Shown: positions 7,057 through 14,757 of the stretch, in pieces
How positions within the stretch are numbered: the first letter of the stretch is position 1
Layout: every line of letters starts with the position of its first letter
Assembly (NCBI GenBank): GCA_044227665.1
Contig: JBGAWK010000044.1
Coordinates: forward strand, 1-20,053
Source of the DNA: JBGAWK01 sp044227665
Lineage (GTDB): Bacteria; Bacteroidota; Bacteroidia; Chitinophagales; JADIYW01
Reading direction: 5' to 3'
Length of the DNA: 20,053 bases
Program-made: the position numbers and the translations under genes
The notes under the pieces: model-generated
What the model saw: only the letters and a program-made list of their open reading frames with translations
Told to the model about the DNA's origin: nothing
The model's database searches: none

Positions 7057-8841
7057 ATGAATAAGTTGGCTTATACTATAGTAGCTATTCTCTTGGTTTG
7101 TTTTTCATGTAAACACAAAAATAAATTAATAGCCAAAGACCTCATGAATGATGATGATATGTCCTCAGCGAATAGAGCGTATGTAGAGCAATATAGCAAA
7201 ATACTAGAAACCTTTTATCAGCAACCTCAGCCCGATACTATTGATGTGGCAACATCCGATGGATATTTACTATATGCCTATCATTGGGGGAGAAAATATT
7301 ATACCACACATAGCTATTATCCCGTTTGGACAAACTACAAAGGATTGTCGGAAGTTGGGACTATTTTTTTTAATATATTAAAAGAGGATAAATCATGGGC
7401 AATAATGCCACAACTTTATCCAATTGCATACCTTGATAGTGCTATCCAAAGACAAGATTTCAAGAATGTAGAGCTATTGATGATGGATGCCTATATGTTG
7501 CTTAGCTATCACCTTGATAGTGGTGCTTATAATTTTGAAAAACAAAAAATCAGACTTCCCGGAAAGGTGAAGACGGATAAATATATAGATTTATTGTCTT
7601 CAAGCCTCCGTAACGGCAATATCATCAATCCCTTGCAAAATCTCGCTCCTACTCATAATCACTATAAGAGACTTTTGAATTCCTATCAGAATTTTGTAAC
7701 ACAGCATACACTTACCCCTAAGGATTTTAGTATCAGAGATTATAAGACAGATAGCATCGGCAGTATGAAAGATGTAGCCAAAGCTTTGATATACCACAGG
7801 TATTTGAATGATAGTACTGCCCAAATTAAAAGTGAAGTAGTAAGCAACCTTAAACGCTTTCAGAAAGATAGTGGTCTGGAGCCTGACGGCACTCCCGGTG
7901 CTAACACACGCAAAGCTTTACTACGCGATTATTACGACCAATATCGCATATTACTACTTAATATTGACAGATGGCGGGGATTTAGTAAAGATAAATTCCC
8001 CGAGCGCTATCTGTGGGTAAATATTCCTTCCTTTGTAGTACAAGGTATCGTAAATGACAGCATCATGCAGCAAAACAATGCCGTAGTAGGTACGCCCAAG
8101 ACGAAGACACCCATCATCAGCAGTGCCCTAGACAAAATTGTCCTTTTTCCAGAGTGGTCTATACCACAATCTATTATTAAGAATGAGATGAAAGGAAAAA
8201 GCGCCGCTTATCTCAATAAATATAAAATTTACCAGAATGGCAAGCGTATTACGGCTTCTCAAATCAACTGGTCTAAGCCTATACGTATGGTACAACCCAG
8301 TGGTTATGGTAACTCCTTAGGCATCATCAAGTTTTTATTTCCCAATGACCACTCTGTATATCTACATGATACACCGAGTAAGGCCTTGTTCGATAATGAA
8401 GTGCGTGCCTACTCACATGGCTGTGTGCGTGTAGAAAAGCCGCTATCGCTTGCCGCCTATATTTTTGCTTTAGATCAGCAAGCAATTTCACAGGATTCGT
8501 TGGATACACTGTTAAAAAAACACAAATCCGTTATCTTCAAAATAAAAAATCCCCTATCCATATATATACAATACTTTACTGCCTATACAGACCTGGCAGG
8601 AAAGCTACACTTCTATTCCGACATCTACGATTATGATGAAATTGCCGTAAAAAAACTTTATAGGCAGCGTCTCTTAGAAGCGGCACTACCTCCTGTACTA
8701 CCCAAATTGGACAGCCTTGCCATGAAGAAGAAAGATTCTATCCACAAGGTTGCGCTTCTGAAAATAAAACAGGATTCACTCAAAAAAATTATGGATTTAA
8801 GTGATTCAACGACTCGAATTAAGGATAGTATAGCTAACTAG
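7057..8841 (+). CDS. L,D-transpeptidase lipoprotein (YcbB/LdtD-like)
   Basis: A 594-residue envelope enzyme predicted to make 3-3 cross-links in peptidoglycan or attach proteins to it. The N-terminus MNKLAYTIVAILLVCFSCKHK is a lipoprotein-type signal ending at Cys18; the lipobox (CFSC) is loose but acceptable in Bacteroidetes. An N-terminal scaffold is followed by a peptidoglycan-binding domain at about 258-290 (LKRFQKDSGLEPDGTPGANTRKAL). The YkuD catalytic domain covers about 315-485, with the motif HDTPSKALF...YSHGCVRVEKP and active Cys456 after His454. The tail (about 545-594) is rich in Lys and repeated D-S pairs and looks like a charged, perhaps coiled extension. The gene stands alone between a divergent intergenic region and a shared hairpin. 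Confidence 0.92.
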   Translation: MNKLAYTIVAILLVCFSCKHKNKLIAKDLMNDDDMSSANRAYVEQYSKILETFYQQPQPDTIDVATSDGYLLYAYHWGRKYYTTHSYYPVWTNYKGLSEVGTIFFNILKEDKSWAIMPQLYPIAYLDSAIQRQDFKNVELLMMDAYMLLSYHLDSGAYNFEKQKIRLPGKVKTDKYIDLLSSSLRNGNIINPLQNLAPTHNHYKRLLNSYQNFVTQHTLTPKDFSIRDYKTDSIGSMKDVAKALIYHRYLNDSTAQIKSEVVSNLKRFQKDSGLEPDGTPGANTRKALLRDYYDQYRILLLNIDRWRGFSKDKFPERYLWVNIPSFVVQGIVNDSIMQQNNAVVGTPKTKTPIISSALDKIVLFPEWSIPQSIIKNEMKGKSAAYLNKYKIYQNGKRITASQINWSKPIRMVQPSGYGNSLGIIKFLFPNDHSVYLHDTPSKALFDNEVRAYSHGCVRVEKPLSLAAYIFALDQQAISQDSLDTLLKKHKSVIFKIKNPLSIYIQYFTAYTDLAGKLHFYSDIYDYDEIAVKKLYRQRLLEAALPPVLPKLDSLAMKKKDSIHKVALLKIKQDSLKKIMDLSDSTTRIKDSIAN

Positions 8842-8912
8842 CGTATCACACTAGGACAATATTTCTTATCTAAAGGAAATATCATTCAAATAACATGTTT
8901 TATACTAAAAGA

Positions 8913-8954
8913 GAAACGCCTTGTGTTATCCGACAATGATAACCAAGGCGTTTC
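8913..8954. terminator. Long hairpin between convergent L,D-transpeptidase and tRNA-Lys genes
   Basis: An almost continuous stem: gaaacgccttg, t bulge, gttatc, 7-nt loop, gataac, caaggcgtttc (17 bp). On the minus strand it starts 16 nt past the tRNA 3' end and is followed by TCTCTTTTAG, a T-rich tail suited to ending the tRNA transcript. On the plus strand the tail is poor in T, but the hairpin lies 72 nt after the L,D-transpeptidase stop, so it may serve both genes. Confidence 0.75.
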
Positions 8955-8969
8955 GTGGTTTGGCACCTG

Positions 8970-9042
8970 TGATCCCGCTGGGATTCGAACCCAGGACCCA
9001 TACATTAAAAGTGTATTGCTCTACCAGCTGAGCTACGGAATC
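8970..9042 (-). tRNA. tRNA-Lys, anticodon UUU
   Basis: The 73-nt minus-strand sequence folds as a cloverleaf. The acceptor stem is GATTCCG/CGGGATC with one G-U pair and discriminator A. The D arm is GCTC.AGCTGGTAGAGC. The anticodon stem ATACA/TGTAT encloses loop CTTTTAA, giving anticodon TTT. The T arm is CTGGG/CCCAG with loop TTCGAAT. CCA is not encoded (ACAGG follows), so it must be added after transcription. A good promoter lies upstream and a hairpin downstream. Confidence 0.96.
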
Positions 9043-9067
9043 ATAAGCTTTGCTTCAAAAGCGAGTG

Positions 9068-9097
9068 CGAAGATAGCAAAGTTTAGTAAATTTACAA
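9068..9097 (-). promoter_or_regulatory. Promoter of tRNA-Lys
   Basis: On the minus strand TTTG, then 19 nt, then TATCTTCG (9068-9075): one mismatch to TAnnTTTG with ideal Bacteroidetes spacing. Transcription would start about 20 nt before the mature tRNA 5' end. Confidence 0.6.
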
Positions 9098-9144
9098 ATA
9101 TTGAAAGCAAAAATGTAGTGTTAATTTATCAATAAGGGCATAGT

Positions 9145-10008
9145 CTATTGGGAATTCCTATATTTATAGGTAATGAATCCAAATTGGTCTTCGGCAGCAT
9201 TAAAATCTTGGGTAACTTTTGACTGTAACGCTGCTTTAATAGATTTTTGAACTAAAATAGAGTTAGTAGTAGTAGAACCCGAAGATTTGAATTCTGCATT
9301 TGTGATATTTCCTTTTTTGTCAACCGTGATGCGTATTACCACTATACCCTCATAATTTGTGTTGTCTTCCGGTTTTACCACAGAGACAAACTTCCTGTTG
9401 CCGAGACTTAGGCTTGGTCCGCTGCCGTCTCCACTACCTATGCCATCGCCATTGCCCGGATTTTTGGAAGTGCCGTCACCGCCCCAGCCACCGCCACCAT
9501 CACCATCACCACTATTACTACCACTATTTTTACCTTTGCTGAAGCCTGTATTCATCTTTTGCTTGAAAGCTTCTTGTTCTTTTCGCTCTGCTTCGAGTTT
9601 TGCCAACCTCTCCTGCTCTGCTTTCAGCTGCTTTTTACGTTCTTCCTCAGCCTTCTTCATGGCTATCATTTCTGCATTGTTCTGTGTAAGTACAGGCTTT
9701 GATGATGAGGTGACAGGCGTAGTAGCTTTGGGCTGTGGCGTAGGTTGCGTAGGTGGCACAGGTTCTGTAACGGGTTCTATTTCGCCTCCGTCCCCTGCTT
9801 CTCCTTCGGCAGCACTATTGGCACCGGCATATACTTCCTGCTGCGTAAAATCTATAACTAATTGCTTATCTTCTTTCTTCTGCTCATTACTCAAAGTTAT
9901 GAACCAAAATAGCAAAAAAAGTGCGACAACAATAATGGTAGTAATCAGCGCAGATTTCTTTTCATTTTCTGATTTATTATACCATATATCGTTGAAAGAC
10001 ATTTCCAT
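9145..10008 (-). CDS. TonB-like energy transducer (TonB/TolA type)
   Basis: A 287-residue protein anchored in the inner membrane by one helix at about 20-41 (ALITTIIVVALFLLFWFITL). A Pro/Thr-rich stretch (EPVTEPVPPTQPTPQPKATTPV) spans about 77-100, followed by a TolA-like charged helix (about 108-150, AEEERKKQLKAEQERLAKLEAE) and a Gly/Asp/Asn-rich linker (about 157-200, GDGDGGGGWGGDG). The TonB-type C-terminal domain is at about 210-287 (YEGIVVIRITVDKKGNITNAEF). It should pass proton-motive force from the ExbB-ExbD channel to the outer membrane. It starts 8 nt after the exbD stop; Met3 is an equally good start. The mix of TonB and TolA features leaves open which system it serves. Confidence 0.85.
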   Translation of the reverse strand: MEMSFNDIWYNKSENEKKSALITTIIVVALFLLFWFITLSNEQKKEDKQLVIDFTQQEVYAGANSAAEGEAGDGGEIEPVTEPVPPTQPTPQPKATTPVTSSSKPVLTQNNAEMIAMKKAEEERKKQLKAEQERLAKLEAERKEQEAFKQKMNTGFSKGKNSGSNSGDGDGGGGWGGDGTSKNPGNGDGIGSGDGSGPSLSLGNRKFVSVVKPEDNTNYEGIVVIRITVDKKGNITNAEFKSSGSTTTNSILVQKSIKAALQSKVTQDFNAAEDQFGFITYKYRNSQ

Positions 10009-10016
10009 AGAAAATA

Positions 10017-10409
10017 TTATTGTATAGGGTCTGTAGCCAATACCATCTTGGCATTGTTATCTTTGATAATTGCCATTACCTTTACCACATAGTCTAGAGG
10101 AATGGTTTTATCGGCATTGAGGATGACGGTTTCATTGGGATTTTCTTGCAGCATCCCACCCAATTTACCTTGGAGTTCCGCTCCAAATACTTGAGTGCCA
10201 TTGATAAAATATTCGCCATCTTGATTGATAGATACGTTAATATTTTTGTCCGTAACTACCTGTCCATTTGCCGAAGGCAAATTGAGATTTAGGGCATTGG
10301 TAGTCACCGTATTGGAGGTAAGGATGAAGAAGATGAGCAACAAAAATATGAGGTCAGTCATAGACGACATATTAAAGTCGGGTCTCACTTTATTGCGAGT
10401 GCTAAGCAT
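10017..10409 (-). CDS. exbD: ExbD/TolR-family biopolymer transport protein
   Basis: A 130-residue inner-membrane protein that with ExbB forms a proton-driven motor for TonB. The N-terminus has the Bacteroidetes-type opening RNKVRPDFNMSSMTDLIFLL, with the protonatable Asp19 at the start of the single membrane helix (about 19-36, DLIFLLLIFFILTSNTV), followed by a periplasmic domain (NVSINQDGEYFINGTQV; ETVILNADKTIPLDYVVKVM). I chose ATG 10409, one base after the exbB stop codon, because the conserved part starts there. An in-frame ATG at 10436 would overlap exbB by 26 nt and add nine atypical residues. It is the middle gene of exbB-exbD-tonB. Confidence 0.92.
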   Translation of the reverse strand: MLSTRNKVRPDFNMSSMTDLIFLLLIFFILTSNTVTTNALNLNLPSANGQVVTDKNINVSINQDGEYFINGTQVFGAELQGKLGGMLQENPNETVILNADKTIPLDYVVKVMAIIKDNNAKMVLATDPIQ

Positions 10410-10410
10410 A

Positions 10411-11115
10411 TTAGGCGGGTTCTTGGAGTAAGTCAATAAATTCTACACTGCTTGCCTCCATCTTATATACAATTCCCTCTACTTTTGTAATAAGGAAATT
10501 ATATGCCAGATATGCAATAATACCTATAACTAGACCTGTTACCGTAGTAATCATGGCCTCGTAGATGCCGCTGGCAAGCATACTGGGTGTTACAGCCGTC
10601 TGAGATGCCGCTATGGCTCTGAATGCATTAATCATGCCCGTTACAGTGCCTAAGAACCCCAGCATAGGGGCGGCACCAGAGATGGTGGCGAGCGTAGCCA
10701 AACCCTTTTCCATCTTGCTAATTTCCAGTTTGCCTGTATTTTCTATGGAAGATGATATATTATCCAAAGGTTTCCCCAAGCGTTTCAGCCCTTTTTCTAT
10801 TAGGCGTGCCACAGGAGTTTGGGTAGTCTTTGCCAATGATCGGGCTGCTTCCAAGTTGCCGTTACTTACATAGTCTTTGATATTATTCATAAAGTTAGGG
10901 TCCATTTTGTCCAACTTATTAAGCGTAAGGACTCTTTCAATTATAATATATAAACTAATAACAAACATAATAATGAGTGGAACCATAATAGGTCCGCCTT
11001 TCATAAAGAACTGTATGAGTGTCATTTTTTCGGCGACTTGCCCTGCTGTGGCGCCAGCATCGGCACTTGCACTATCTATAAGTGTGGTACTTGCCTGTAA
11101 AAGAATATTGAACAT
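10411..11115 (-). CDS. exbB: MotA/TolQ/ExbB proton channel family protein
   Basis: A 234-residue inner-membrane channel subunit. A short extracytoplasmic N-terminus is followed by FMKGGPIMVPLIIMFVISLYIIIERVLTL (helix 1, about 36-62), a cytoplasmic loop with a cluster of basic residues, then the conserved segment GAAPMLGFLGTVTGMINAFRAIA (about 147-169, helix 2) and ITTVTGLVIGIIAYLAYNFLI (about 190-212, helix 3). The conserved Thr/Gly pattern of the proton path is present. It heads the exbB-exbD-tonB unit. A TACTTTTG promoter-like element lies 52 nt upstream, so the unit can probably be transcribed without the preceding eIF-2B-like gene. Confidence 0.92.
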   Translation of the reverse strand: MFNILLQASTTLIDSASADAGATAGQVAEKMTLIQFFMKGGPIMVPLIIMFVISLYIIIERVLTLNKLDKMDPNFMNNIKDYVSNGNLEAARSLAKTTQTPVARLIEKGLKRLGKPLDNISSSIENTGKLEISKMEKGLATLATISGAAPMLGFLGTVTGMINAFRAIAASQTAVTPSMLASGIYEAMITTVTGLVIGIIAYLAYNFLITKVEGIVYKMEASSVEFIDLLQEPA

Positions 11116-11167
11116 AGAAAATATTGTTAATTTATATATTAATGATTAAAGCTTGAAAATATTATGC

Positions 11168-11175
11168 CAAAAGTA
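11168..11175 (-). promoter_or_regulatory. Candidate -7 element for exbB-exbD-tonB
   Basis: TACTTTTG on the minus strand exactly matches TAnnTTTG, 52 nt before the exbB ATG, in the 66-bp gap after the eIF-2B-like gene. No clear -33 element was found. Confidence 0.35.
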
Positions 11176-11181
11176 CTTTTT

Positions 11182-12096
11182 TTAGAAAAATTTAGATATC
11201 AGCATTTTATCCACTTCTTGTGTAATACCAAGACTATCTAGGATTTTATCTTCAAGCACAAAAGCCGTAATTAAATTATTGGGAACAAATTCATTATGAT
11301 TATTAATGACTTCTACTCCATTGGGAGCACCTTTCCAAAGTTCGGTGACTGTTTTTTTTGTCTCTCCAACAAAGGACTCTACTAAGGAAGGTGTCAGATA
11401 TTTCTTATTCAAAATCTTGCGGCTGTCAGATAAGGCATAGATAGGAATATTATAGTAATGTGCTGCCAAGCATAGATTATGAGCACCATTTTTACTCAAA
11501 AATTGTTCATGCATGATAATATCAGCACCTAATATGATGATATCTATTTCTGGATAAAACTGTCCCAAGTTTGCATCGTCCACTACACGTATAGGCACAT
11601 CTTGGTTGATAAGAATGCGCACCTGATCTTTGCCATACTGTGCTTGTTGAGTTAGCGACTGTATAATATTAATTTTTTTCTGATTGACTATACACATCTC
11701 TACCAATGACTGTATAGACTTATCGTTCCCATGAAGTAAAACTGTTTTTTCATGAAAATCATAATGTTGGTAAATTTGTGTGGCGGTCTTGCGTTCTACA
11801 TTTTTCCATCTTTCCTGATATACTTCCAAAAGTTCTTTGATGACTATGGGCTGATTTTCTGCATCAATTTTTAATAAAAAGTGGTTCAAGAAATGGTTTA
11901 TAGAGGTAATATTAGGCTGGTCTTTGACCAAAATTCCCAGCCCTTTTATCATCTCTTTGACGGAAGCGGAAACTTTGTTGTCTTGCACTAATGTAAAGAG
12001 TGACTCTATGATGCTATATGTTTTTTTTACTTGGGCTATTGGAGACTTTATTTGGTCTAGCTTTAGATTCTCTCTTATATTTTTTAAAATACTCAT
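11182..12096 (-). CDS. eIF-2B alpha/beta/delta-like (MtnA-fold) protein, catalytic Cys absent
   Basis: A 304-residue cytosolic protein of the IF-2B superfamily, which includes eIF2B subunits, methylthioribose-1-phosphate isomerase (MtnA) and ribose-1,5-bisphosphate isomerase. An all-helical N-terminal half (1-110) is followed by a Rossmann-like domain with VLLHGND at 119-125, IIILGADIIMHE at 186-197, and NGAHNLCLAAHYYNIPIYALSD at 203-224. The Asp of GAD (D192) is kept, but the isomerase motif H-C-N is H122-G123-N124 here, so the catalytic Cys is missing. Enzymatic isomerisation is therefore unlikely, and a sugar-phosphate or nucleotide-binding regulatory role is possible. It starts 9 nt after the thioredoxin-like gene, implying cotranscription. 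Function is unknown. Confidence 0.75.
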   Translation of the reverse strand: MSILKNIRENLKLDQIKSPIAQVKKTYSIIESLFTLVQDNKVSASVKEMIKGLGILVKDQPNITSINHFLNHFLLKIDAENQPIVIKELLEVYQERWKNVERKTATQIYQHYDFHEKTVLLHGNDKSIQSLVEMCIVNQKKINIIQSLTQQAQYGKDQVRILINQDVPIRVVDDANLGQFYPEIDIIILGADIIMHEQFLSKNGAHNLCLAAHYYNIPIYALSDSRKILNKKYLTPSLVESFVGETKKTVTELWKGAPNGVEVINNHNEFVPNNLITAFVLEDKILDSLGITQEVDKMLISKFF

Positions 12097-12105
12097 AAAA
12101 ATATA

Positions 12106-12669
12106 TTATTGGGATATTTTCCACTTGATATTGCAACCCAAGCTCACTTTCTGTATCGGCGACACGGACTTGCCAGCGAGAAGGGCATCTAAGGCACTAC
12201 GTACATCTCTGCCACTTACAGGAATATCATTTTTAGGACGAGAATCATCCAGTTGGCCTCGATAAACACAGCGCATGTCTTCATCAAAAATACTAATATC
12301 TGGTGTACATGCAGCATGATAAGCCTTTGCTACTTCTTGGGTCGCATCATAAAGATAGGGAAAAGGGTATCCCAATCTATATGCCGTTTCCTTCATTTTT
12401 TCCGGCGCATCTTGAGGATAATTTTCTATATCATTGCTACTTATGGCTATAAAAGCTACTCCTTCCGGCATGTAATCTTTTGCCAAACGTATCAATGCAT
12501 CATTAATGTGTATGACATAAGGGCAGTGATTACAGATGAACATAATCACAGTAGCCTTTGAGCCACGAAGCTCCGAAAGGGATTTTTCTTTATCATCTAC
12601 AGTATCCGGTAAGGTAAATTCGGGGGCTTTGAAGCCCAAGGGTATAGCATAAGTTTCGGTAGCAGCCAT
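12106..12669 (-). CDS. Thioredoxin-family (peroxiredoxin-like) protein
   Basis: A 187-residue soluble protein of the AhpC/TSA-TlpA thioredoxin fold. It opens with the typical GFKAPEFTLPDTVDDKEKSL block and carries the redox motif C46-N-H-C49-P in VIMFICNHCPYVIHI. YLYDATQEVAKAYHAACTPDISIFD contains the cis-Pro loop (TPD). The C-terminal SLGCNIKWK is characteristic of this standalone subfamily and gives a further Cys that could take part in resolution. No signal peptide is visible, so it should act in the cytosol, probably as a thiol reductase or peroxidase. It is the first gene of the run leading to the eIF-2B-like gene and probably exbB-exbD-tonB. The partner is unknown. Confidence 0.85.
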   Translation of the reverse strand: MAATETYAIPLGFKAPEFTLPDTVDDKEKSLSELRGSKATVIMFICNHCPYVIHINDALIRLAKDYMPEGVAFIAISSNDIENYPQDAPEKMKETAYRLGYPFPYLYDATQEVAKAYHAACTPDISIFDEDMRCVYRGQLDDSRPKNDIPVSGRDVRSALDALLAGKSVSPIQKVSLGCNIKWKISQ

Positions 12670-12730
12670 GATCCAAAATTAGGGGTATATAGCTAATAAG
12701 TACATTATTATTTTCCACAGATTTACTTAA

Positions 12731-12904
12731 TGGCTGAATATTCTGAGACTAACACATAGAATTAAGTACGGTGAGTTGTAGGAAGGGATTCTAAAGGATG
12801 TCGCCCTCGACGGCAGAAAGATTCCAGCGCAATCCATGTATGATAAGCTCACAGATGACAATTTATATAAATTAGCCTCCAATTATCATTACTACAACAA
12901 GTAA
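12731..12904 (+). pseudogene. Possible 3' remnant of an unidentified gene
   Basis: One plus-strand frame reads WLNILRLTHRIKYGEL, a TAG stop at 12779-12781, then EGILKDVALDGRKIPAQS followed by MYDKLTDDNLYKLASNYH and YYNK before TAA at 12902. The composition is protein-like, and the 12790-12840 stretch is more GC-rich than the flanking intergenic DNA. It has no plausible start and an internal stop, so it looks like the decayed C-terminus of a gene. I do not recognise the family, and chance cannot be excluded. Confidence 0.3.
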
Positions 12905-13048
12905 TTTGTCATAGACAGTCTCGTAGCTTTTTAAACATGAAATTTAGAAATGAATATGGAAAAAATGGCTAAATACCTTTAAATAAAATGAATAGAGAAC
13001 TAAACACATAACAGTTCAGGGATAGAAAAATTAGGGTATTAGTAAAAA

Positions 13049-13076
13049 ACTTTATCAAACGAACGTTTGGTAAAGT
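13049..13076. promoter_or_regulatory. Near-perfect 2 x 13-bp palindrome, candidate TetR-type operator
   Basis: actttatcaaacg - aa - cgtttggtaaagt: 12 of 13 positions are symmetric, with a central CAAACGAACGTTTG. It ends 34 nt before the ATG of the carboxylase beta subunit, in the promoter zone. CAAAC-N4-GTTTG resembles the sites of TetR-family regulators of acyl-CoA catabolism (PsrA-like), and the AtuR repressor is reported to bind 13-bp inverted repeats. No regulator gene lies in the window. Confidence 0.55.
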
Positions 13077-13110
13077 AAAATCTTCTCTTTATTATTGCAT
13101 AAAAAAGAGA

Positions 13111-14715
13111 ATGGCAATTCTGCTTTCAAAAATCAACACAAATTCAGCGGCATATAAAGAGAATTATGCCAAAATGCTTGTAAAAATTGAAGAACTCAAT
13201 AAGCATCTAAAGCAATCGCTATTTCAGGGTGAAGAGAAACACACTCAGAAAGCAAAATCCAAAGGTAAATTATTGGCGCGAGAGCGTATAGAAATGCTGC
13301 TGGATGTAGATTCACCATTTTTGGAACTTATGCCCTTGGCAGGGTTGGGTGTGAAAGGTGGCTTTGGTGTGGGCGGAACTATGGTAGCAGGTATAGGATT
13401 TGTATCGGGAAAGATGTGTTTAATATCTGCCAATGTAGGCACTAACAAAGGCGGGGCTATAGATATTGCTACGCTCAAAAAAGCTTTGCGCATCAATGAG
13501 ATAGGACAGGAGAATAATCTTCCAGCAATTAATTTGGTAGAAAGTGCCGGGGCCAATCTCCCCGATCAGGCTCAAGTTTTCAACCTCGGTGGCAATAATT
13601 TCAAAGAAATAACGCGACGCTCTAAGAAAGGCTTGCCTACCATATCTATAGTATTTGGAAATTCTACTGCCGGCGGTGCATATATTCCGGGGATGAGTGA
13701 CTACACCATTTTTGTAAAAAATCAGGCTAAAGTATTCCTAGCAGGCCCTCCTCTTGTGAAAATGGCAACCAATGAAGTCGTAGATGATGAGACACTTGGA
13801 GGTGCTGAGATGCATAGTAAAGTTTCAGGAGTCTCGGATTATTTAGCACAAGATGAATTGGATGGAATACGTATAGCTCGCGAATTATTGGCAAATTTGA
13901 ATTTAAAATCTGAATTCACGAACCACAAATCTGAAATTTATAAAGAACCACTTTATAATATAGACGAACTCCTCGGCATTGTCTCGGTAGATACAAAAGT
14001 ACCTTTCGATTGTCGTGAAGTAATTGCGCGCATCGTGGATGGCTCAGAATTTCATGAGTTCAAAAAAGATTATGGTACAACTCTCGTATGTGGTTATGCC
14101 AAAATACATGGTTATCCAGTCGCCCTCATAGGGAATAATGGCGTGTTGTTCAACGACTCCTCCAATAAGGGAGCCCATTTTATTCAGTTGTGCAATATGA
14201 ATAATATGCCTATACTCTTTTTGCAGAATATCACAGGTTTTATGGTTGGGAAAGATTATGAACAAAACGGTATGATTAAGGATGGTGCAAAAATGATAAA
14301 TGCCGTATCCAATTCCGAAGTGCCCATGTTTACCCTCATGATGGGAGCGAGTTATGGCGCCGGAAATTATGCCATGTGCGGTCGTGCATACAATCCTCGT
14401 TTCCTATTTTCTTATCCCAATAGCATGATTGCAGTAATGGGTTCTGAACAATTAGCTGGTGTAATGCAAATGGTAAGCCGTGAGGCTGCTATCAAGGCGG
14501 GTCAGCAATTCGATGAGGCGCAAGCAGCACAAATGAAAGAATTTATGAAAGCAGAAATAGAAAAGCAAAGCAATGCTTTTTTTGCTACAGGACAATTATG
14601 GGATGACGGCATCATAGACCCACGAGATACAAGACATGTATTTGGTTTGGTGTTAGCCTTAACTTATATGAATGAAGTAAAAGGAACAAATAGTTATGGT
14701 GTGTACAGAATGTAA
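13111..14715 (+). CDS. Acyl-CoA carboxylase, carboxyltransferase (beta) subunit, methylcrotonyl/geranyl-CoA type
   Basis: A 534-residue cytosolic subunit that moves carboxyl from carboxybiotin to an acyl-CoA. Both halves of the crotonase-like carboxyltransferase fold are present. The N-half has ARERIEMLLD, LVESAGANLPDQAQVF and FGNSTAGGAYIPGMSDYTI. The C-half has VPFDCREVIARIVDGSEFHEF, NNGVLFNDSSNKGAHFIQL, FLQNITGFMVGKDYEQNG and MMGASYGAGNYAMCGRAY. The GFMVG.DYE.NG.IKDGAK block is typical of methylcrotonyl-CoA and geranyl-CoA carboxylase beta subunits rather than propionyl-CoA carboxylase. The linker at residues 266-276 contains a duplicated K-S-E motif encoded by a 21-bp spaced repeat. It forms an enzyme with the 15148-17133 product. 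The ATG at 13111 is the first after the operator-like palindrome. Substrate (leucine or terpene pathway) is unresolved. Confidence 0.9.
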   Translation: MAILLSKINTNSAAYKENYAKMLVKIEELNKHLKQSLFQGEEKHTQKAKSKGKLLARERIEMLLDVDSPFLELMPLAGLGVKGGFGVGGTMVAGIGFVSGKMCLISANVGTNKGGAIDIATLKKALRINEIGQENNLPAINLVESAGANLPDQAQVFNLGGNNFKEITRRSKKGLPTISIVFGNSTAGGAYIPGMSDYTIFVKNQAKVFLAGPPLVKMATNEVVDDETLGGAEMHSKVSGVSDYLAQDELDGIRIARELLANLNLKSEFTNHKSEIYKEPLYNIDELLGIVSVDTKVPFDCREVIARIVDGSEFHEFKKDYGTTLVCGYAKIHGYPVALIGNNGVLFNDSSNKGAHFIQLCNMNNMPILFLQNITGFMVGKDYEQNGMIKDGAKMINAVSNSEVPMFTLMMGASYGAGNYAMCGRAYNPRFLFSYPNSMIAVMGSEQLAGVMQMVSREAAIKAGQQFDEAQAAQMKEFMKAEIEKQSNAFFATGQLWDDGIIDPRDTRHVFGLVLALTYMNEVKGTNSYGVYRM

Positions 14716-14757
14716 TTGGATGTTTGATTTAAGAATTCAGATGTAAGATTTATAGTA

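Larger units (their letters stand above)
12670..13110. other. 441-bp intergenic region with a possible gene remnant and operator
   Basis: Divergent gap between the thioredoxin-like gene (leaving to the left) and the carboxylase cluster (leaving to the right). It holds a protein-like open stretch at 12782-12904 that may be a gene remnant, and a strong palindrome at 13049-13076. A TAATTTTG (minus strand, 12674-12681) matches the -7 consensus but lies only 4 nt before the left gene's ATG, too close to be convincing. No RNA gene or IS end was recognised in the rest. Confidence 0.6.

Noticed and set aside
8923..9135. A 70-codon plus-strand open frame
   Set aside because: It runs through the terminator hairpin and the whole tRNA-Lys gene in antisense.
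9359..10027. A 222-codon open frame on the plus strand opposite the TonB-like gene
   Set aside because: Its Pro/Ser/Leu-rich product is the antisense image of the Gly/Asp- and Glu/Lys-rich linker; the minus strand encodes a recognisable protein with exbB-exbD context.
12674..12681. TAATTTTG on the minus strand as promoter of the thioredoxin-like gene
   Set aside because: It ends only 4 nt before the start codon, so the transcript would begin inside the coding sequence; no -33 element was seen.
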